Positions 5,348 to 9,653 of a DNA stretch of 9,653 nt are shown piece by piece (positions within the stretch are counted from its first letter, which is position 1; the number at the start of each line of letters is the position of its first letter). Location of the stretch: NCBI GenBank assembly GCA_045644025.1, contig JAZRGE010000074.1, positions 1 through 9,653 of the forward strand, read 5' to 3'. Both the position numbers and the translations under genes were made by a program. This stretch comes from JAZRGE01 sp045644025 (GTDB lineage Bacteria; Bacillota; Clostridia; Oscillospirales; Acutalibacteraceae). A model generated the notes under the pieces. The model made no database searches. It saw only the letters and a program-made list of their open reading frames with translations, and was not told the DNA's origin.

Positions 5348-6829
5348 ATGAATTTTTGTAGTACTAAAAATAATAAGATATCGGCAACTTCTGCCGAAGC
5401 AATCGTAGCAGGTATTGCTCCCGACGGTGGCCTTTACGTGCCCGAAAGTATGCCTTCTATCGATATTTCCATGGAAGATTTTGCAAAGCTCACCTATCCT
5501 CAGCGCGCAAAGCTGGTTCTTTCCAAATTCCTCACCGATTTCACCGATGAAGAGCTGGAAAAATGCGTTAATTCTGCATATATCGGAAATTTTGATAACG
5601 ACGAACCTGCTCCTGTTAAGACATTGGCAGACGGTGTGAATGTGCTGGAATTGTGGCATGGCCCCACCTGCGCGTTTAAGGATATGGCTCTGCAGATCCT
5701 TCCCCATCTTCTCACAACTTCTGTTAAGAAAACAGGAAAAGACAGCAAAACCGTGATCCTTGTAGCCACTTCCGGAGATACAGGCAAGGCTGCTTTGGAA
5801 GGATTTAAGGATGTTGAGGGCACGTCTATCATCGTTTTTTATCCCAACAACGGTGTCAGCCCCATGCAGAAGCTGCAGATGGACACCCAAAAGGGTGATA
5901 ACGTTTACGTTTCGGCTATCAACGGCAATTTCGACGATGCACAGACAGGTGTTAAGCGCATATTTAACAGTTCTGAGGCTGTGAAAAGACTTGCCGAAAA
6001 TAATATGAGTTTCTCCAGTGCCAACTCTATCAACTGGGGCAGACTTGTTCCTCAGATCGTTTATTATTTCTCTGCCTGTGCCGATCTTATTGCTAAAGGC
6101 ACCGATGCTTCGGAAGGCATTAATTTCTGTGTGCCCACAGGAAATTTCGGCAATATTCTTGCCGCATATTATGCTAAGCTTATGGGTGCTCCCATCGGAA
6201 AGCTCATCTGTGCTTCCAACAGCAACAACGTGCTTACAGATTTTATAAACACCGGCGTTTACAATCGCAACCGCCAGTTCCGCACCACTATTTCTCCTTC
6301 TATGGATATCCTCATTTCCAGCAATCTGGAAAGATTTGTTTATAATCTTTGCGGCAATGATTCCGGCTTTGTTTCTGCGATTCAGAAGGATCTCGCCATT
6401 TGCGGCAGATATGATATCACCAATGCTATGCAGGCCGAAATGAGAAACCATCTCTACGGCGGCTTCTGCGACGATGCAACAACCCTAAAAACTATCGGCG
6501 AAACATATTCCGAGCTGGGATATTTGCTTGATACTCACACCGCTGTTGCGATGTCCGTTTATAGGGATTATGTAAAGCAGACAGGAGACAATCGACCTGC
6601 TGTGATCGTTTCAACAGCAAGCCCCTTCAAGTTCTCCAACAGTGTGCTTAATGCTATCGGCGGCGAAAATTGCCAAAACGAGCAAGATGCTGTTCGCAAG
6701 CTTTCCGAAACAACAGGTTTACCTATCCCCGCCCCTATTGCTGCCGTTATGGAAACATCGCCCCGCTTTAATAACGTGTGTGCTAAAAATTCTATGTTTG
6801 AGGCCGTTTGCAATTATCTTGAAATATAA
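5348..6829 (+). CDS. thrC: Threonine synthase
   Basis: PLP enzyme converting O-phosphohomoserine to threonine, the last step of threonine synthesis. The 493-aa length fits the longer (E. coli/clostridial type) class. The N-terminal STKNNKISATSAEAIVAGI and GGLYVP blocks are typical; the PLP lysine is Lys111 (CAFKDMA), with ATSGDTGKAA (140-149), NSINWGRLVPQ (226-236) and PTGNFGN (263-269) around the cofactor. I prefer the ATG at 5348: GGTGGTG (5335-5341) precedes it and its N-terminus fits the family. An in-frame ATG at 5333 has no ribosome binding site. No other thr genes are in the window, so it stands apart from hom/thrB here. Confidence 0.95.
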   Translation: MNFCSTKNNKISATSAEAIVAGIAPDGGLYVPESMPSIDISMEDFAKLTYPQRAKLVLSKFLTDFTDEELEKCVNSAYIGNFDNDEPAPVKTLADGVNVLELWHGPTCAFKDMALQILPHLLTTSVKKTGKDSKTVILVATSGDTGKAALEGFKDVEGTSIIVFYPNNGVSPMQKLQMDTQKGDNVYVSAINGNFDDAQTGVKRIFNSSEAVKRLAENNMSFSSANSINWGRLVPQIVYYFSACADLIAKGTDASEGINFCVPTGNFGNILAAYYAKLMGAPIGKLICASNSNNVLTDFINTGVYNRNRQFRTTISPSMDILISSNLERFVYNLCGNDSGFVSAIQKDLAICGRYDITNAMQAEMRNHLYGGFCDDATTLKTIGETYSELGYLLDTHTAVAMSVYRDYVKQTGDNRPAVIVSTASPFKFSNSVLNAIGGENCQNEQDAVRKLSETTGLPIPAPIAAVMETSPRFNNVCAKNSMFEAVCNYLEI

Positions 6830-6830
6830 A

Positions 6831-6863
6831 ATAATGCCGGCGAGAAATCGTCGGCATTATTTA
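6831..6863. terminator. Bidirectional terminator between thrC and the DUF1540 gene
   Basis: A 13-bp stem (6831-6843 with 6848-6860, one G-U pair) is closed by a GAAA tetraloop. A T-rich tail follows on the plus strand (TTATTATC) and a weaker one on the minus strand (TTTATATTTC). It starts right after the thrC stop and ends just before the stop of the convergent small gene at 6864, so it can serve both. Confidence 0.85.
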
Positions 6864-7049
6864 TTATCTGTTTGATCTAAAGGATGAGCAAACCGTTTCT
6901 TCTTCGCATATAGCGTTTCTGTTTCCGATCTGCACCGTTCCCACCGTGCAGCAGTTATCGGTTGTGTGGTGAGCGCAATTTTCCACAGAACACTTAATTC
7001 CGCAGTTCACACAACCGTGTTCATCGGTATATTTCTTTTTGTCCATCAT
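6864..7049 (-). CDS. DUF1540 domain protein, small Cys-rich
   Basis: A 61-aa protein with eight cysteines (13, 16, 20, 25, 33, 34, 48, 54). The pattern IKCSVENCAHHTTDNCC...VQIGNRNAICEEETVCSSF matches the DUF1540 domain (C...C...C...IxIG.....C....C.SF), found mainly in Clostridia and Bacilli. The function is unknown; the cysteines suggest metal binding. A second CxxC (C13-C16) lies ahead of the domain. The start is set by GGGAG at 7059-7055, with ATG-ATG at 7049 or 7046; an upstream in-frame ATG at 7136 lies inside the start of the divergent gene. It converges on thrC and diverges from the metallophosphoesterase gene, with 80 bp between the start codons. No convincing promoter was found. Confidence 0.8.
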   Translation of the reverse strand: MMDKKKYTDEHGCVNCGIKCSVENCAHHTTDNCCTVGTVQIGNRNAICEEETVCSSFRSNR

Positions 7050-7129
7050 AATTTCTCCCTTCGTTTTATGCGACAAATTGTCCCTATTATCTTTCCCCAA
7101 AAAATCGATTATATTTAGGAGAATAAGCA

Positions 7130-7810
7130 ATGGCACTATTTGCTATATCCGATCTTCATCTTTCTTTTTCATCGGAAAAACCGATGGATATTTTCAAAGG
7201 TTGGAATGATTATGTAAACCGAATAGAGTCGAATTGGCGACGTATGATCTCTCCCGAGGACACAGTGGTTATCCCCGGCGATTTTTCCTGGGCACTCAAG
7301 CTAGACGACACACTTGCTGATTTCAAATTCTTGGAATCTCTTCCCGGCAAAAAGCTGCTTTTGAAGGGAAATCACGATCTTTGGTGGTGTACAATATCCA
7401 AGATGAAGAAATTCCTTGCCGATAACGGCATCGAAAGCGTAGATTTCGTGCACAACAATTCATTTCAGGTGGGAGAAAAAGCCGTGTGCGGAAGCAGAGG
7501 TTGGTTCGACGACGGAGAGCCGCTTTCCGCAAAGCTTATTGCAAGAGAAGCAGGAAGATTGCGTACGTCTATTGAATCCGCAAAGCAAACCGGCTTGGAG
7601 CCTGTTGTTTTCCTGCATTATCCGCCCGCCTATGCAGGCGCTATCTGTGAAGAGATATTCAACGTTTTGGAAGAGGAAAATATTAAACTTGTTTATCACG
7701 GGCATATCCACGGCTCTTCTCTGTTATCCTGGGCGCACAACGGTGTTCAATGCAAGTTGATCTCCTGCGATTGCATTGATTTTACACCTGTTTTGATATC
7801 GAAAAACTAA
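7130..7810 (+). CDS. Metallophosphoesterase (calcineurin-like, COG1768 type)
   Basis: A 226-aa predicted cytoplasmic phosphohydrolase with the full dinuclear metal centre of the family: Asp8-x-His10 (ISDLHLS), Gly50-Asp51 (IPGDFSW), Asn81-His82-Asp83 (LKGNHDLWW), His163 (LHYPP) and His192-x-His194 (YHGHIHG). The NHDLWW and GSRGWFDDGE stretches resemble bacterial COG1768 phosphohydrolases, whose substrates are not known; a nucleotide or phosphoester is likely. The start at 7130 is supported by AGGAG at 7117-7121. It is divergent from the DUF1540 gene and followed by a 102-bp AT-rich gap holding the tig promoter. A plus-strand TATTAT at 7085-7090 could be a -10 box, but it has no good -35. Confidence 0.88.
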   Translation: MALFAISDLHLSFSSEKPMDIFKGWNDYVNRIESNWRRMISPEDTVVIPGDFSWALKLDDTLADFKFLESLPGKKLLLKGNHDLWWCTISKMKKFLADNGIESVDFVHNNSFQVGEKAVCGSRGWFDDGEPLSAKLIAREAGRLRTSIESAKQTGLEPVVFLHYPPAYAGAICEEIFNVLEEENIKLVYHGHIHGSSLLSWAHNGVQCKLISCDCIDFTPVLISKN

Positions 7811-7844
7811 CGGAAAAAATTTTGTATTTTTTTAGTTTTTAATA

Positions 7845-7873
7845 TGGCATTTTATAATATTATGTGTTATAAT
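7845..7873 (+). promoter_or_regulatory. Extended -10 promoter of tig, flanked by direct repeats
   Basis: TATAAT at 7868-7873 is preceded by TGT (extended -10, TGn) and, 17 bp upstream, by a poor -35 (TGGCAT 7845-7850). Transcription would start near 7880, about 33 nt before tig. A second TATAAT (7853-7858) lies 15 bp upstream without a usable -35. The 9-mer TAATATGGC occurs at 7840-7848 and 7870-7878, 30 bp apart, straddling the promoter. Confidence 0.6.
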
Positions 7874-7912
7874 ATGGCGTAATATCTTTGAAAAAATTTC
7901 GGAGGGTTCAAA

Positions 7913-9256
7913 ATGGCATTAAAAAATTCCAAAAAAGTAGAAACAAACAGATATGAGCTGGAGATCTCTATCGATGCTGCTGCATTCGAAGAGGCAGTTA
8001 GCGCTGCTTATAAGCAGAATGCAGAAAAAATCAGCATTCCCGGCTTCCGCAAGGGCAAGGCTCCCCGCAAGATGATCGAGAAAATGTATGGCGAAGGCGT
8101 TTTCTATGAAGATGCTCTCAATATTCTTTACCCCGATGCTGTTGAAGCTGCTGTTGCAGAAGCAGGCCTGGAGCTTGTAGGCGATAAGATCGATACAGAT
8201 ATCACCTCCATCGGCGCAGATGGCGTGGAGTTTAAGGTAACTGTCACCGTTAAGCCCGAAGTAAACGTTGGCGAATATAAGGGTGTTAAGGTTGAGAAAG
8301 CTTCCGTTGAAGTAACTGAGGACGAAATCCAGAACGAACTCAACCGCCTTGCAGAGAGAAACGCTCGCGTTATCACCGCAGATCGCGCTGCTCAGAACGG
8401 CGATATTGCTGTTATCGATTTTGAGGGCTTTGTTGATGGCGTTGCATTCCAGGGCGGCAAGGGCGAAGGCCACGATCTCACTCTCGGTTCCGGCCAGTTC
8501 ATCCCCGGTTTTGAAGATCAGATCGTTGGTCACGTTGCCGGCGATGAATTTGATGTAAACGTCACCTTCCCTGCCGAGTATCATGCAGATGAGCTTGCAG
8601 GCAAAGAAGCCGTGTTCAAAACAAAGCTTAACGAAGTTAAAGTTCGTGAACTTCCCGCTATGGATGATGATTTTGCCAAGGATGTTAGCGAATTCGATAC
8701 TCTGGATGAACTTAAGAACGATATTAAGGAAAAGACCGCCAAGAGAAAAGAAAACGCAGCCGATAATCAGATCGAATCCGATCTTCTTGAGCAGCTCATT
8801 GCCTCTCTCGAAGGCGAGATTCCCGAAGTAATGTATGAGCAGAAGATCGATGAAAGCCTCAGAGATTTCGATTATAGGCTCCGTATGCAGGGTATGTCTC
8901 TCAATGATTACGTTAAATATACCGGCGGAGATATCACCGCTATGCGCGATAGCTTCCGTGAGCAGGCCGAAAAGCAGGTTAAGATGCGCCTTGCTCTTGA
9001 AAAGGTTGCTCAGCTTGAAGGCATCACCGCTTCTGATGAAGACGTTGCTGCTGAAATCAAGCGTCTTGCCGAAATGTACAACGTGAGCGAGGAGCAGGTT
9101 AAGGCTTCCGTTCCCACAAGCGAGATTGCAAAAGATCTCGTTGTAGGTAAGGCTGTTGATGTGATTAAAGCTGCCGCTGTTATCACAGAAAAGAAGGCTG
9201 CTAAAAAGTCTACCGCAAAGAAAACAGCTGCCAAGAAGGCAGAAGATGCTGAATAA
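7913..9256 (+). CDS. tig: Trigger factor
   Basis: Ribosome-bound chaperone with peptidyl-prolyl isomerase activity that meets nascent chains at the exit tunnel. At 447 aa it has the full three-domain layout: a ribosome-binding N-domain with the signature GFRKGKAP (44-51), an FKBP-like PPIase domain (about 163-245) with NGDIAVIDFEGFVDG and GSGQFIPGFEDQIVG, and a helical C-terminal chaperone domain (about 250-425). Past residue 426 it ends in a Lys/Ala-rich tail, EKKAAKKSTAKKTAAKK, then acidic AEDAE. GGAGG (7901-7905) precedes the ATG at 7913 at normal spacing. clpP follows after 58 bp with no clear terminator, so the two are probably co-transcribed. Confidence 0.96.
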   Translation: MALKNSKKVETNRYELEISIDAAAFEEAVSAAYKQNAEKISIPGFRKGKAPRKMIEKMYGEGVFYEDALNILYPDAVEAAVAEAGLELVGDKIDTDITSIGADGVEFKVTVTVKPEVNVGEYKGVKVEKASVEVTEDEIQNELNRLAERNARVITADRAAQNGDIAVIDFEGFVDGVAFQGGKGEGHDLTLGSGQFIPGFEDQIVGHVAGDEFDVNVTFPAEYHADELAGKEAVFKTKLNEVKVRELPAMDDDFAKDVSEFDTLDELKNDIKEKTAKRKENAADNQIESDLLEQLIASLEGEIPEVMYEQKIDESLRDFDYRLRMQGMSLNDYVKYTGGDITAMRDSFREQAEKQVKMRLALEKVAQLEGITASDEDVAAEIKRLAEMYNVSEEQVKASVPTSEIAKDLVVGKAVDVIKAAAVITEKKAAKKSTAKKTAAKKAEDAE

Positions 9257-9314
9257 TTGTTTATAAATTCAATTTTCGGCTCATAATATATCCTCGGAGG
9301 TGCTTTGATTGAAT

Positions 9315-9653
9315 ATGAATACAATACCTTACGTTATTGAACAAACCAGCCACGGTGAGCGTTCTTACGATATCTTTTCCAGATTGCTTAACGATCGCAT
9401 CATTATGTTGAACGATCAGGTGGATAACACATCAGCCAGCCTTATTATCGCACAGATGCTTTACTTGGAAGGTCAGGACCCCGATAAGGATATCAACTTT
9501 TATATTAATAGCCCCGGCCGATCGGTTTCGGCCGGTATGGCTATTTATGATACCATGCAGTATATCAAGTGCGACGTTAGCACCATCTGCATCGGTATGG
9601 CCGCAAGCATGGGTGCTTTCCTTCTTGCAGCCGGTGCCAAAGGCAAAAGATAT
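9315..9653 (+). CDS. clpP: ATP-dependent Clp protease proteolytic subunit, partial (3' cut by window edge)
   Basis: The first 113 residues of about 195. Serine protease subunit that forms the barrel chamber with ClpX/ClpC/ClpA unfoldases. MNTIPYVIEQTSHGERSYDI aligns with the propeptide and start of B. subtilis ClpP, and the nucleophile is Ser98 (GMAASMGAFLL). The catalytic His and Asp lie beyond the window. The strongly conserved NSPGGS reads NSPGRS: Arg69 (CGA) replaces the second glycine, which corresponds to the oxyanion-hole Gly68 of E. coli. GGAGG (9296-9300) is 14 nt before the ATG at 9315 but 8 nt before an in-frame TTG at 9309, so translation may begin at the TTG with two more residues. 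tig lies directly upstream, the common tig-clpP(-clpX) order. Confidence 0.93.
   Translation, partial: MNTIPYVIEQTSHGERSYDIFSRLLNDRIIMLNDQVDNTSASLIIAQMLYLEGQDPDKDINFYINSPGRSVSAGMAIYDTMQYIKCDVSTICIGMAASMGAFLLAAGAKGKRY
9514..9535. repeat. Perfect GC-rich inverted repeat inside clpP
   Basis: CCGGCCGA (9514-9521) and TCGGCCGG (9528-9535) are perfect 8-bp arms around a 6-nt loop (9522-9527). The unusual CGA codon for Arg69 (9519-9521) is in the left arm: its first base C9519 pairs with G9530. A GGA (Gly) codon there would break the pairing. Confidence 0.8.

Noticed and set aside
5303..6451. 382-codon open frame on the minus strand opposite thrC
   Set aside because: It mirrors the thrC codon pattern, has no ribosome binding site and no recognisable domain; thrC has every family motif on the plus strand.
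7811..7844. A/T-only hairpin after the metallophosphoesterase gene as a terminator
   Set aside because: The possible stem is only A-T pairs (AAAAAAT/ATTTTTT) and not distinguishable from AT-rich background.
7919..8584. Minus-strand open frame opposite the first half of tig
   Set aside because: Overlaps the ribosome-binding and PPIase domains of trigger factor; low-complexity hydrophobic composition and no ribosome binding site.
9257..9289. Separate clpP promoter (TTGTTT ... CATAAT)
   Set aside because: The spacer would be 19 bp with poor hexamers; co-transcription with tig is simpler.

Overview
The window looks like a piece of a chromosome from an anaerobic low- to mid-GC Firmicute, most likely a Clostridia member. 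The evidence is the core cluster rplS-lepB-rbgA-rnhB-yraN, an aldo/keto reductase fused to a double 4Fe-4S ferredoxin domain (typical of strict anaerobes), a Cys-rich DUF1540 protein, consensus SigA-type promoters and strong AGGAG-type ribosome binding sites. This is inferred from gene content; no rRNA is present to confirm it.

Layout from left to right. (1) At 1-172 there is a terminator-like hairpin from an upstream gene, then a promoter whose -35 box lies inside a perfect inverted repeat. (2) At 173-1291 (+) is the Fe-S aldo/keto reductase. It converges on a minus-strand gene for a free-standing E2-like (CAT-fold) acyltransferase homologue at 1336-2193, and the two share a bidirectional terminator. 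(3) The 250-bp divergent intergenic region carries a promoter for each direction and a structured leader ahead of rplS. (4) rplS (L19) is followed by a strong terminator, then the tightly packed lepB-rbgA-rnhB-yraN block (an 11-nt overlap, a 1-nt gap and an 8-nt overlap), suggesting one transcript with translational coupling. (5) thrC has its own promoter and a terminator that it shares with a convergent 61-aa DUF1540 gene. (6) Divergent from that gene is a metallophosphoesterase of the calcineurin type. (7) tig (trigger factor) is followed by clpP, which runs off the right edge, in the common tig-clpP order.

Most genes are housekeeping: ribosome assembly (L19, RbgA), protein export (LepB), RNA/DNA hybrid removal (RnhB), threonine synthesis, nascent-chain folding (Tig) and proteolysis (ClpP). 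I see no mobile element, CRISPR array, phage gene, tRNA or defence island, and no clearly new multi-gene system. The points most worth a second look are: ClpP with Arg in place of the oxyanion-hole glycine, within a perfect 8-bp DNA inverted repeat that the change itself completes; the E2-like protein in which the catalytic HxxxDG motif reads ExxxDG; and the potentially switching leader RNA before rplS.
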